This document shows positions 1 through 6,769 of a stretch of 15,254 nt of DNA, piece by piece. The notes under the pieces are model-generated. The model made no database searches. It had not been told where the DNA came from and saw only the letters and a program-made list of their open reading frames with translations. Made by a program: the position numbers and the translations under genes. The DNA comes from Lachnospiraceae bacterium (lineage in GTDB: Bacteria; Bacillota; Clostridia; Lachnospirales; Lachnospiraceae): NCBI GenBank assembly GCA_014804185.1, contig JAAVAG010000031.1, positions 1 through 15,254 of the forward strand. Reading direction: 5' to 3'. Each line of letters begins with the position of its first letter. Position 1 is the first letter of the stretch.

Positions 1-1
1 G

Positions 2-862
2 GACAACGAAGCCGCCGTGTGCGATTATGTGACACGGCTGAGAAAGGTCAATGAGAGAGTAAAGGATAAACTGATCCTGATCCCAAGGATTTACACCAAT
101 AAGCCCCGCACCACCGGAGAGGGCTACAAGGGCATCGCCTCTCAGCCAGATCCGGAAAAAAAGCCCGATTTTCTGGCGGGCCTGATCGCCATGCGGAAGA
201 TGCAGATCCACGCCATTGAGGAGAGCGGTCTTACAGCCGCCGATGAAATGCTCTATCCCGAAAACTGGCGCTATGTCTCCGATATCCTCTCCTACGTGGC
301 CATCGGAGCGCGCTCTGTGGAAGATCAGCAGCACCGGCTGACGGTCAGCGGTTTCGATGTACCTGCAGGCATGAAAAACCCTACCAGCGGGGATTTTTCC
401 GTTATGCTCAATTCCGTGTACGCCGCACAGCATCCGCATTCTTTCATATACCGGGGATGGGAGGTAAGCACTACGGGCAATGAGCTGGCCCATACCGTCT
501 TAAGAGGCGCAGTGAATAAATACGGACGCTCGCTTCCCAACTATCATTACGAGGATCTGAATACCCTGCTTACCCTGTACAACGAACGTGATCTGAAAAA
601 TCCGGCCTGTATCATTGATGCCAACCACAACAATTCCGGCAAGCAGTTTGCACAGCAGATCCGGATCGTCAAGGAAGTCATGCACAGCCGCAAACTCAGT
701 CCCGACATCCATACCCTGGTAAAAGGCGTTATGATTGAAAGCTATATCGTGGAGGGCTGTCAGAAGATAGGCGGCGGCGTTTACGGAAAATCCATTACCG
801 ATCCCTGCCTTGGCTGGGAAGACACGGAGAAACTGATCTATGACATTGCAGACTATGAATAA
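2..862 (+). CDS. aroF: 3-deoxy-7-phosphoheptulonate (DAHP) synthase, class I AroF/AroG type, 5'-truncated
   Basis: This enzyme condenses phosphoenolpyruvate and erythrose 4-phosphate, the first step of the shikimate pathway to aromatic amino acids, in the cytoplasm. The reading frame is open from base 2, so the real start lies to the left of the window; the GTG at base 17 is an internal valine. Family landmarks are in order: KPRTT near the visible start, the IGARSVEDQQHR segment, KNPTSGDF with the substrate-binding lysine, DANHNNSGK with a metal-ligand histidine, GVMIESYIVEG with a glutamate ligand, and YGKSITDPCLGW with the aspartate ligand. About 286 codons are visible of a family length near 340-350, so roughly the first 55-65 residues are missing. 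It is the only plus-strand gene and converges on spoIIM. I cannot see whether an allosteric N-terminal extension exists, so feedback specificity (Phe, Tyr or Trp) cannot be called. Confidence 0.95.
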   Translation, partial: DNEAAVCDYVTRLRKVNERVKDKLILIPRIYTNKPRTTGEGYKGIASQPDPEKKPDFLAGLIAMRKMQIHAIEESGLTAADEMLYPENWRYVSDILSYVAIGARSVEDQQHRLTVSGFDVPAGMKNPTSGDFSVMLNSVYAAQHPHSFIYRGWEVSTTGNELAHTVLRGAVNKYGRSLPNYHYEDLNTLLTLYNERDLKNPACIIDANHNNSGKQFAQQIRIVKEVMHSRKLSPDIHTLVKGVMIESYIVEGCQKIGGGVYGKSITDPCLGWEDTEKLIYDIADYE

Positions 863-904
863 AAAACCGAAACTGTTGAAAATCCCTAAAAGATTTTCAA
901 CAGT
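861..904 (-). terminator. Intrinsic terminator of the aminotransferase-spoIIM unit, starting inside the spoIIM coding end
   Basis: A perfect 13-bp inverted repeat (872-884 with 892-904) encloses a 7-base loop. On the minus strand it is followed by CGG and six T residues (866-861). On the plus strand no T-run follows, so it is directional and serves the minus-strand genes. The upstream arm and part of the loop are the last codons of spoIIM (stop at 886-888). It lies directly after the stop codon of the convergent DAHP synthase gene, so that transcript also carries the hairpin at its 3' end. Confidence 0.8.
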
Positions 905-1497
905 CCGGTTACCAGTCCTGGATTTATGTAACTTTCGAGCCATGCGCCCACTGTAACGATTCCGGCCATGGTCAGAAATACCACCGCTCTCCTGCGGATT
1001 TCCTGCCCTTTATCCCTGCCGCCCCCGCCTCTGCCCGATATGCCTCCGGAGGCATATAATTCTCTTGCACTGCAAAACATCATGATCCATACAGGAACAT
1101 ACAGAATATAATGCGGAAATGCCGCCGTAAGCAGAAGAAAGATTCCTTTCAGCCCGTATCGGATAATCGACGCCGTAAGCAGCATCCCAAGGGATGCGCC
1201 CAGCCACATCGAATAAGCGTACAGCACCGCCAGCCCCAGATAGGTGGAAGCAAGAAGCAGGATCACACCCATCGTTCCAAGTCTCTTCCTCAGCACATAC
1301 ACAAAAAACACATTGCTCTCTACTGACATATATTTCATTTGATACAGGGAGTATTCATCCAGAAACCCTGTATTTTCCAGCAAGGTCTTCTTTCCCACAT
1401 TCATGAGAAATACACCTGCCACAAATCCCGCCAGAAACAGAAAAAGCAACGGAATATTTCGCCGCCTTCCTGCCGTATGAAAAAACCTCATGCTCAT
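886..1497 (-). CDS. spoIIM: Stage II sporulation protein M-like membrane protein
   Basis: SpoIIM, with SpoIID and SpoIIP, is part of the septal peptidoglycan-degrading machine that drives engulfment of the forespore in endospore formers. The 203-residue product has several hydrophobic segments: about residues 15-35, two or three in the middle (GVILLLASTYLGLAVLYAY, then the LLTAAFPHYILYVPVW region), and one before the end. It finishes with the typical SpoIIM/DUF95 C-terminus, a membrane segment followed by ESYINPGLVTGLL. The ATG at 1497 is preferred because AGAGGAGG sits just upstream (about 1502-1509); an ATG two codons further in (1491) would have more usual spacing. The frame can be opened 14 codons further upstream, but without a ribosome site. 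It follows the aminotransferase gene by 52 bases with no terminator between, so the two are probably co-transcribed. The C-terminal codons overlap the terminator hairpin. Confidence 0.85.
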   Translation of the reverse strand: MSMRFFHTAGRRRNIPLLFLFLAGFVAGVFLMNVGKKTLLENTGFLDEYSLYQMKYMSVESNVFFVYVLRKRLGTMGVILLLASTYLGLAVLYAYSMWLGASLGMLLTASIIRYGLKGIFLLLTAAFPHYILYVPVWIMMFCSARELYASGGISGRGGGGRDKGQEIRRRAVVFLTMAGIVTVGAWLESYINPGLVTGLLKIF

Positions 1498-1549
1498 GCT
1501 ACCTCCTCTAACATCATATGACACAAGCATGAGGTTCATTCTTCACATT

Positions 1550-2833
1550 TTACTGATCAAGCAGCCTGCATACACTGACCAGCTTTACACAGAGTACAAA
1601 TAAATCCGCCGCCTGTGCCAGTTCCTCCGGAGTGGGAAATGTAGGCGCAATGCGGATATTGCTGTCTTTGGGATCCTTTCCGTACGGATAGGTAGCTCCC
1701 GCGTTTGTCATGATTACACCCGCCTCTTTGCACTTTGCCACGATTTCTCTGGCGCATCCGTCCATAGCCTCAAAAGAAATGAAATACCCTCCTTTGGGCT
1801 TTGTCCAACTGCCGATTCCCAGGCCTCCCAACTCGCGTTCCAGTACATTCAGCACCGCCTCAAACTTCGGACGCAGAATATCCGCATGTCTGCGCATATG
1901 TGCCTTTAATCCGTCCATGTCCTTAAAAAATCTCACATGGCGCAGCTGATTGACCTTATCATATCCGATGGTCTGCACGTTCATCCACTTTCTGATATAT
2001 TGCAGATTATTCAGGGAAGCCGCCACCACACCGATTCCGCCGCCGGCAAAGCTGATCTTGGAGGTGGATGCAAATTCATACACCATATCCGGATTTCCCG
2101 CTTTCTCGCACTCGCTCAGAATGTCCAGAATCTCGTCCTGCTCATCCTCATAGAGATGATGGATCGCATAGGCATTATCCCAATAAATTCTGAAGTCGGG
2201 AGCCGCGGGTTTCAGCGCCGCAAATCTCCTCACTGTCTCATCGGAATAGGATATTCCCTGAGGGTTGGAGTATTTCGGCACACACCAGATTCCTTTTACC
2301 GCCGGATCCGTATTCACATAGTGCTCCACCAGATCCATATCCGGTCCCTGCTCCGTCATGGGGATATTGATCATCTCTATTCCAAAATATTCCATAATAG
2401 TGAAGTGTCTGTCATACCCGGGCACAGGGCACAAAAATTTCACCTGATCCAGCTTGCCCCAGGGCTTACAGCCGCACACACCATGCGTCATGGAGGATGC
2501 CACCGCATTGTACATGACAGACAGACTTCCGTTTCCGCATATAATCACATTTTCCGCCGGAACTCCCATTATGCCGCCCATCATGGCCTTTGCCTCCGGA
2601 ATTCCGTCCAGATTTCCGTAATTTCTGCAGTCAATGCCCGCTTCTGTCCTCATATCGCTGTGAGAATCCAATACGTCCATAATTCCCATGGTCATATCCA
2701 ACTGACTTACCGAGGGCTTTCCCCTGGACATATCCAGCTTCAGGCCCCTGCTCTTTACATCCTCATACTGCTTTTCCAATTCTTCCCGCAATGCCCGTAA
2801 TTCTTCCTTGCTCATTTCACTATAGGGTTTCAT
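1550..2833 (-). CDS. Aspartate aminotransferase, class I subgroup Ic type
   Basis: This is a PLP-dependent aminotransferase of 427 residues. It resembles the Corynebacterium-type aspartate aminotransferases (fold-type I, subgroup Ic) rather than the common AspC type, as shown by the SRGKPS and NYGNLDGIPEAK segments near the N-terminus. The expected PLP contacts are visible: NPQG at about 190-193, DNAY at about 219-222, and the Schiff-base lysine in ASTSKIS at about residue 259. The C-terminal RIAPTFPTPEEL supplies the substrate-carboxylate arginine. The likely role is cytoplasmic exchange of amino groups between aspartate and glutamate; substrate choice cannot be proven from sequence. The ATG at 2833 is preceded by AAGGATGGTGG. 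A promoter lies about 60-90 bases upstream, and spoIIM follows 52 bases downstream. Confidence 0.88.
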   Translation of the reverse strand: MKPYSEMSKEELRALREELEKQYEDVKSRGLKLDMSRGKPSVSQLDMTMGIMDVLDSHSDMRTEAGIDCRNYGNLDGIPEAKAMMGGIMGVPAENVIICGNGSLSVMYNAVASSMTHGVCGCKPWGKLDQVKFLCPVPGYDRHFTIMEYFGIEMINIPMTEQGPDMDLVEHYVNTDPAVKGIWCVPKYSNPQGISYSDETVRRFAALKPAAPDFRIYWDNAYAIHHLYEDEQDEILDILSECEKAGNPDMVYEFASTSKISFAGGGIGVVAASLNNLQYIRKWMNVQTIGYDKVNQLRHVRFFKDMDGLKAHMRRHADILRPKFEAVLNVLERELGGLGIGSWTKPKGGYFISFEAMDGCAREIVAKCKEAGVIMTNAGATYPYGKDPKDSNIRIAPTFPTPEELAQAADLFVLCVKLVSVCRLLDQ

Positions 2834-2891
2834 CCTGTTCCACCATCCTTATTCTATTGGATTATCGTATACAATCATACACATCTTGTCT

Positions 2892-2920
2892 ATTCTACTA
2901 TATAATATCCGGGAAGACAA
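2892..2920 (-). promoter_or_regulatory. Sigma-A-like promoter for the aminotransferase gene
   Basis: On the minus strand, TTGTCT (2920-2915) and TAGAAT (2897-2892) are separated by exactly 17 bases. This places transcription start about 50 bases before the aminotransferase ATG. It lies just after the rny terminator, which fits a new transcription unit. Confidence 0.5.
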
Positions 2921-2930
2921 TACCCAAAAT

Positions 2931-2965
2931 AAAAAAATGGAAACCAATCTCTTGATTTCCATTTT
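2931..2965 (-). terminator. Intrinsic terminator of rny
   Basis: A perfect 10-bp inverted repeat (2934-2943 with 2956-2965) can be extended by an inner CAA/TTG after one mismatch, leaving a 4-base loop. Going out of rny on the minus strand, it ends in a run of seven T residues. It lies about 20 bases after the rny stop codon. Confidence 0.85.
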
Positions 2966-2984
2966 ATCATTTTCTTATTCTGTT

Positions 2985-4535
2985 TTATTTAGCATAATCA
3001 ATTACGCGGCTTTCACGGATAACATTTACCTTGATCTGTCCGGGGTATTCCAGTTCAGCCTCAATCTGCTTGGAAATATCCCTCGCCAACAGAACCATGT
3101 CCGAATCCGAAATCTGCTCCGGAACTACCATTACGCGAACTTCTCTGCCTGCCTGAATAGCAAAAGATTTGTCAACACCTTTGAAATTGTTTGTGATTTC
3201 TTCTAATTGTCTGAGCCTACTGGTGTAGGTTTCCAAAGTTTCTCTTCTGGCCCCTGGTCTTGCAGCGGATATTGTATCAGCAGCTTGTACAATACATGCA
3301 ATCAGGGATGTAGCTTCCACATCTCCGTGGTGTGATTCAACAGCATTAATCACAGTTGCGTTTTCCTTGTATTTTCTGCAAAGTTCAACGCCCAGCTGAA
3401 TATGGGAACCTTCCATTTCATGATCCACAGCCTTGCCGATATCGTGCAGCAGTCCCGCACGTTTTGCAAGCCGCACATCAAGTCCCATCTCAGCCGCCAG
3501 CAAACCGGACAGCTGTGCCACTTCAATAGAATGCTTCAATGCGTTTTGACCATAGCTTGTTCTGAATTTCATCTTACCAAGCAGTCTTACAAGTTCGGGA
3601 TGAATGCCATGTACGCCAACCTCCAGCGTTGCGGCTTCCCCCTCTTCCTTGATCATTACTTCTACTTCTTTCTGCGCCTTTTCTACCATTTCCTCAATTC
3701 TGGCAGGATGTATGCGCCCATCCACGATCAGCCGCTCCAGGGCGATTCGTGCCACTTCACGCCGGATCGGGTCAAAACCTGAGAGTATAACCGCCTCAGG
3801 CGTATCGTCGATGATCAGATCCACACCTGTCATTGTCTCCAGAGTACGGATATTCCGTCCCTCTCTTCCAATGATCCGGCCTTTCATCTCATCGTTCGGC
3901 AGCTGTACTACGGAAATTGTAGTTTCAGAAACATGGTCTGCCGCACATTTCTGAATTGCTGTCACTACATATTCCTTTGCTTTTTTGTCTGCTTCTTCTT
4001 TGGCCCGACTCTCCATTTCCTTGATCATCACGGCCGTTTCATGCTTTACTTCATCTTCAACAATTTTCAATAAGTATTCTTTTGCCTGTTCAGAGGTTAA
4101 ACCGGAAATCCGCTCGAGTTCCTGCACTCTCTGTTCGTTCAGCTTGGAGACTTCCTCTTTCATCTTGTTCAGAGACTCTTCCTTCGCTGCCAAACTAGCT
4201 TCTTTCTTCTCGATAGCATCCGTCTTCTTGTCGATGGTCTCTTCCTTTTGCTGCACGCGTCTCTCATAGCGCTGGGCCTCCGCCCTGCGTTCCTTGATCT
4301 CCTTGTCCAGTTCATTCTTTGTGCGAATGGACTCTTCCTTCACCTCAAGCAGCGCTTCACGCTTTTTAGACTCCGCAGTCTTTAAGGCCTCATCGATAAT
4401 CTCTCTTGCCCTGACATCCGCATCTCCAATCTTGGATTCCACATATTTCTTGCGTCGATTGGTTGCCACGACTGCCGTAACAGGCACAGAAATTACAAGA
4501 GTGATTGCTACCGCTCCTAAAATATACCAAAGCAT
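2985..4535 (-). CDS. rny: Ribonuclease Y
   Basis: RNase Y is the membrane-anchored endoribonuclease that starts bulk mRNA decay in many Firmicutes. The 516-residue protein shows the full architecture. An N-terminal membrane segment (about residues 3-24) is followed by a long charged coiled coil (about 30-190, rich in E, K, A and R). A KH RNA-binding domain contains GRIIGREGRNIRTLE, and a C-terminal HD metal-dependent hydrolase domain contains LLHDIGKAVDHE. The length matches the family (about 510-520). The ATG at 4535 is chosen over the GTG at 4547 because the ribosome site AAGGAGGTG (about 4545-4553) overlaps that GTG and is spaced for the ATG. It lies downstream of recA-recX, an order also seen in Bacillus, and has its own terminator. 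Confidence 0.96.
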   Translation of the reverse strand: MLWYILGAVAITLVISVPVTAVVATNRRKKYVESKIGDADVRAREIIDEALKTAESKKREALLEVKEESIRTKNELDKEIKERRAEAQRYERRVQQKEETIDKKTDAIEKKEASLAAKEESLNKMKEEVSKLNEQRVQELERISGLTSEQAKEYLLKIVEDEVKHETAVMIKEMESRAKEEADKKAKEYVVTAIQKCAADHVSETTISVVQLPNDEMKGRIIGREGRNIRTLETMTGVDLIIDDTPEAVILSGFDPIRREVARIALERLIVDGRIHPARIEEMVEKAQKEVEVMIKEEGEAATLEVGVHGIHPELVRLLGKMKFRTSYGQNALKHSIEVAQLSGLLAAEMGLDVRLAKRAGLLHDIGKAVDHEMEGSHIQLGVELCRKYKENATVINAVESHHGDVEATSLIACIVQAADTISAARPGARRETLETYTSRLRQLEEITNNFKGVDKSFAIQAGREVRVMVVPEQISDSDMVLLARDISKQIEAELEYPGQIKVNVIRESRVIDYAK

Positions 4536-4579
4536 ATACAGGAGCACCTCCTTATTAAGTTATCATTGTATAACTATCA

Positions 4580-4585
4580 ATTATA
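4580..4585 (-). promoter_or_regulatory. Candidate -10 element for rny
   Basis: A perfect TATAAT on the minus strand, about 45 bases before the rny start, lies in the 137-base AT-rich gap between recX and rny. No good -35 element sits 16-18 bases upstream (the best I see is TTAAGG with a long spacer). No terminator follows recX, so rny could also be read from the recA promoter. Confidence 0.3.
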
Positions 4586-4672
4586 GAATGTATGTATCCG
4601 GCATCCTTAAATGGAATAACGCACATTCTAACAAGCAATCTACAACATATAAATTGTAAGATAAAATAGGAA

Positions 4673-5308
4673 TTATGTCAAGCAGAACTCTTCGTCCCAG
4701 TCATTTTTCATTGCTTTTCGTATACTCTCAGCCGAATATCCCTTTCTGGCCAGAAAGGCATAGGTACTCTGCAGCTGCTTTCTGTCCGCCTGATCCGCCT
4801 GAAAATGCCTTTTTTCCAGCAGTCTGGCAATCTGTTTCTCCTCATCCTGCACATTTCCCTCATCTGCCCAACGGCTCCAGGCTCCGGATACGGTGTCCCG
4901 ATCCAATCCCTTTTTCGCCAGATCCGCCTCTATGCGCCGTCTGCTCTTCTTATCACTGCTGCAGCGGATATAATCCAGCGCATACCTGTCATCATCTATA
5001 TAGCGGAAAGAGGCTACATAGTCCAGCGCCTCCTCCATAACCTCCTCCGGATAAAATCCCTGCTTCAGCTTCTCTTTCAACTGATGTCTGGTATAATCTC
5101 TGCTCTTTAACAGATTCATGCAGCGGAGTTTTGCCCGCCGGGGCAGAATGTCATGCATCAGAGAATGATAGTCCTGCATGTCGATCTCGTTTCCCTCGGA
5201 TATATGATAGCGGCGCAATTCGCCTTTGTATAAAACAAAGGCGAATTCCTGATCAATATATACTTTGCTTCTTGACTTTGTATGCTCCACAATCTGCGTT
5301 ACTGTCAT
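4673..5308 (-). CDS. recX: Regulatory protein RecX
   Basis: RecX binds RecA filaments and limits or modulates RecA activity. The 211-residue product has the family layout of an N-terminal segment followed by three repeated three-helix units: LRCMNLLKSRDYTRHQL with YVASFRYIDDDRYALDYI, then KKSRRRIEADLAKKGLD, then AFLARKGYSAESIRKAM near the end. The ATG at 5308 overlaps the recA stop in an ATGA (5305-5308), so translation is probably coupled to recA and SOS control is shared. The length is normal for Firmicutes. The family is divergent, so assignment rests on the pattern and on adjacency to recA. Confidence 0.93.
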   Translation of the reverse strand: MTVTQIVEHTKSRSKVYIDQEFAFVLYKGELRRYHISEGNEIDMQDYHSLMHDILPRRAKLRCMNLLKSRDYTRHQLKEKLKQGFYPEEVMEEALDYVASFRYIDDDRYALDYIRCSSDKKSRRRIEADLAKKGLDRDTVSGAWSRWADEGNVQDEEKQIARLLEKRHFQADQADRKQLQSTYAFLARKGYSAESIRKAMKNDWDEEFCLT

Positions 5309-6423
5309 TTGTCCGCTTTCTCCGCTTTCTCAGGCTTATCCGCTGCCTTGGCCCCTGCTTTCTCCGCCTTGTCTTTGGCAGGCGTCCCGGCGGATGCCCT
5401 GCCCTCTTCCGGCTGCTCTCCCGCGGTTTTCTCCATTCCGAAATGCTGGCGCACCTTGTGATCCACTTCCTCGCACACAGCCGGATTATCTTTCAGATAC
5501 TGTTTCGCATTCTCCCGGCCCTGTCCGATCTTATTGCCGTTATAGGAATACCATGCGCCGGACTTGTTAATAATGCCGTTCTCCGCCGCCAGATCCAGGG
5601 TATCGCCCACCGTGGAGATTCCCTCCCCGAACATAATATCAAATTCCGCTTCTTTAAACGGAGGGGCAATCTTATTTTTGACCACTTTCACACGGGTGCG
5701 GTTTCCGATCACTTCGCCCCCCTGCTTCAGGGATTCGACGCGCCTTACATCCATTCGAACAGACGCGTAAAATTTCAGGGCGCGTCCGCCTGTGGTGGTC
5801 TCGGGATTTCCGAACATCACCCCGATCTTCTCGCGAAGCTGGTTGATAAACACCACCGTGCAGTTTGATTTACTGATTACGCTGGTCAGTTTGCGCAGTG
5901 CCTGGGACATCAGCCGCGCCTGCAGGCCCACATGGGAGTCTCCCATATCTCCCTCGATCTCCGCCTTTGGCACCAGCGCCGCAACGGAGTCCACGATCAC
6001 AATGTCAACGGCGCCTGAGCGCACCATGGTCTCCGTGATCTCCAGAGCCTGTTCCCCGTTATCCGGCTGGGATATGTACAGATTGTCGATATCCACGCCG
6101 ATATTCTTGGCATACACGGGATCCAGGGCATGCTCCGCATCGATAAACCCCGCAATACCGCCCCGTTTCTGCACCTCAGCGATCATATGAAGGGTAACCG
6201 TCGTCTTACCGCTGGATTCCGGTCCGTATATCTCAATGATTCTTCCCTTGGGAATACCGCCCATCCCCAGCGCAATATCCAAACTCAAGGATCCTGTGGG
6301 AATGGTTTCTACATTCATCTGGTTGGCGGGATCACCAAGCTTCATAACCGCGCCTTTGCCGTACTGTTTCTCTATCTGCGCAAGGGCGGCATCCAATGCT
6401 TTCATTTTTTCATTTTTTTCCAT
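5305..6423 (-). CDS. recA: Recombinase RecA
   Basis: RecA forms ATP-dependent filaments on single-stranded DNA, drives strand exchange, and triggers LexA self-cleavage. The 372-residue sequence has Walker A GPESSGKTT at residues 67-75, Walker B in VDIVIVDSVAAL, the loop-1 region EGDMGDSHVGLQARLMSQAL, loop 2 in FINQLREKIGVMFGNPETTTGG, and the usual C-terminal domain. The last 30 or so residues are a low-complexity A/E/K/D tail with repeated EKA and KAD units, a variable part of the family. The start is set by AAAGGAGAG seven bases before the ATG. A strong promoter with two LexA boxes lies upstream, and recX follows with a 4-base overlap. Confidence 0.99.
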   Translation of the reverse strand: MEKNEKMKALDAALAQIEKQYGKGAVMKLGDPANQMNVETIPTGSLSLDIALGMGGIPKGRIIEIYGPESSGKTTVTLHMIAEVQKRGGIAGFIDAEHALDPVYAKNIGVDIDNLYISQPDNGEQALEITETMVRSGAVDIVIVDSVAALVPKAEIEGDMGDSHVGLQARLMSQALRKLTSVISKSNCTVVFINQLREKIGVMFGNPETTTGGRALKFYASVRMDVRRVESLKQGGEVIGNRTRVKVVKNKIAPPFKEAEFDIMFGEGISTVGDTLDLAAENGIINKSGAWYSYNGNKIGQGRENAKQYLKDNPAVCEEVDHKVRQHFGMEKTAGEQPEEGRASAGTPAKDKAEKAGAKAADKPEKAEKADK

Positions 6424-6443
6424 CGTCTCTCTCCTTTAATCAA

Positions 6444-6457
6444 GGAACGTCTGTTCT
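6444..6457 (-). promoter_or_regulatory. LexA (DinR) box 2 of recA, downstream of the -10
   Basis: On the minus strand this reads AGAACAGACGTTCC, a perfect GAAC-N4-GTTC palindrome that differs from the Bacillus-type consensus CGAACRNRYGTTYC only at the first base. It sits in the early transcribed region, between the -10 and the recA ribosome site, where a bound repressor would block elongation or promoter clearance. Confidence 0.75.
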
Positions 6458-6466
6458 GTATTATCC

Positions 6467-6495
6467 AATATAAAACATCCGTTCGCCTTTGTCAA
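6467..6495 (-). promoter_or_regulatory. recA promoter (sigma-A type)
   Basis: On the minus strand a consensus TTGACA (6495-6490) and TATATT (6472-6467) are separated by exactly 17 bases. The start of transcription should fall near 6460. The spacer is almost filled by a LexA box, and a second box lies just downstream, so this is a repressed, SOS-inducible promoter. Confidence 0.85.
6472..6485 (-). promoter_or_regulatory. LexA (DinR) box 1 of recA, in the promoter spacer
   Basis: On the minus strand it reads CGAACGGATGTTTT, matching the Firmicutes LexA consensus CGAACRNRYGTTYC at 13 of 14 positions. It lies between the -35 and -10 elements, where repressor binding would exclude RNA polymerase. 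Confidence 0.75.
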
Positions 6496-6512
6496 TCTTT
6501 TTTTATCATACA

Positions 6513-6712
6513 CTATTTAATGTCCCATAAACCTCCCTTTGGCACCTCCCTCCTCATTTTTTTATTTTGATTTGGATTCTATACGGCGAAACGCCCCGAC
6601 TTGCCTCCCGAACGGGCGGCAAAAACAACGGACACCACGCTCCGCGAGTTGTCCTTATGTTACCAGAAATGCCCGCGCGCAGGCCAGCCTGCGCGCGAAA
6701 ATAACAAAGTCA
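6513..6712 (-). ncRNA. Candidate structured transcript or repeat element upstream of recA
   Basis: This gene-free stretch follows a good promoter (6712-6740) and holds four hairpins in a row on the minus strand. Hairpin 1 is a 10-bp GC-only-but-one stem (6688-6697 with 6674-6683) with a CCAG-type loop. Hairpin 2 (6654-6630) has a 5-bp GGACA/TGTCC base and is followed by GTTGTTTTT (6629-6621), which resembles a terminator. Hairpin 3 (6622-6601) pairs TTGCC/GGCAA and CCCG/CGGG around one mismatch. Hairpin 4 (6595-6585) pairs GGCG/CGCC. After these come an A-rich run, two Shine-Dalgarno-like purine tracts (about 6556-6546 and 6539-6530), and only minimal reading frames. I do not recognise it as a known RNA class. 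A dispersed intergenic repeat is an equally good reading. Confidence 0.3.
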
Positions 6713-6740
6713 TTATATCATGGCTTCCATGCAGAGACAA
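6712..6740 (-). promoter_or_regulatory. Sigma-A-like promoter facing the structured intergenic element
   Basis: On the minus strand TTGTCT (6740-6735) and a perfect TATAAT (6717-6712) are spaced by 17 bases. The predicted start is near 6705, about 8 bases before the first GC-rich hairpin. The next protein-coding start (recA) is some 280 bases away and has its own promoter, so this promoter is not obviously for a protein gene. Confidence 0.5.
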
Positions 6741-6769
6741 GGGAAAAATCAGAAATACGCCTGCTTCTT

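Noticed and set aside
1937..2800. Plus-strand open frame of 287 codons opposite the aminotransferase gene
   Set aside because: It is a mirror of a gene with clear PLP motifs. Its own translation is low-quality (H, I and R rich) with no recognisable family.
5131..5868. Plus-strand open frame of 245 codons opposite recX and recA
   Set aside because: It is antisense to recA, which is beyond doubt, and is explained by codon bias of the true strand.
6674..6697. The 10-bp GC-rich hairpin as terminator of the solute-binding gene
   Set aside because: On the minus strand it is followed by GGGCATTTCTGG, not a T-run. A promoter also lies between it and the stop codon of the gene.
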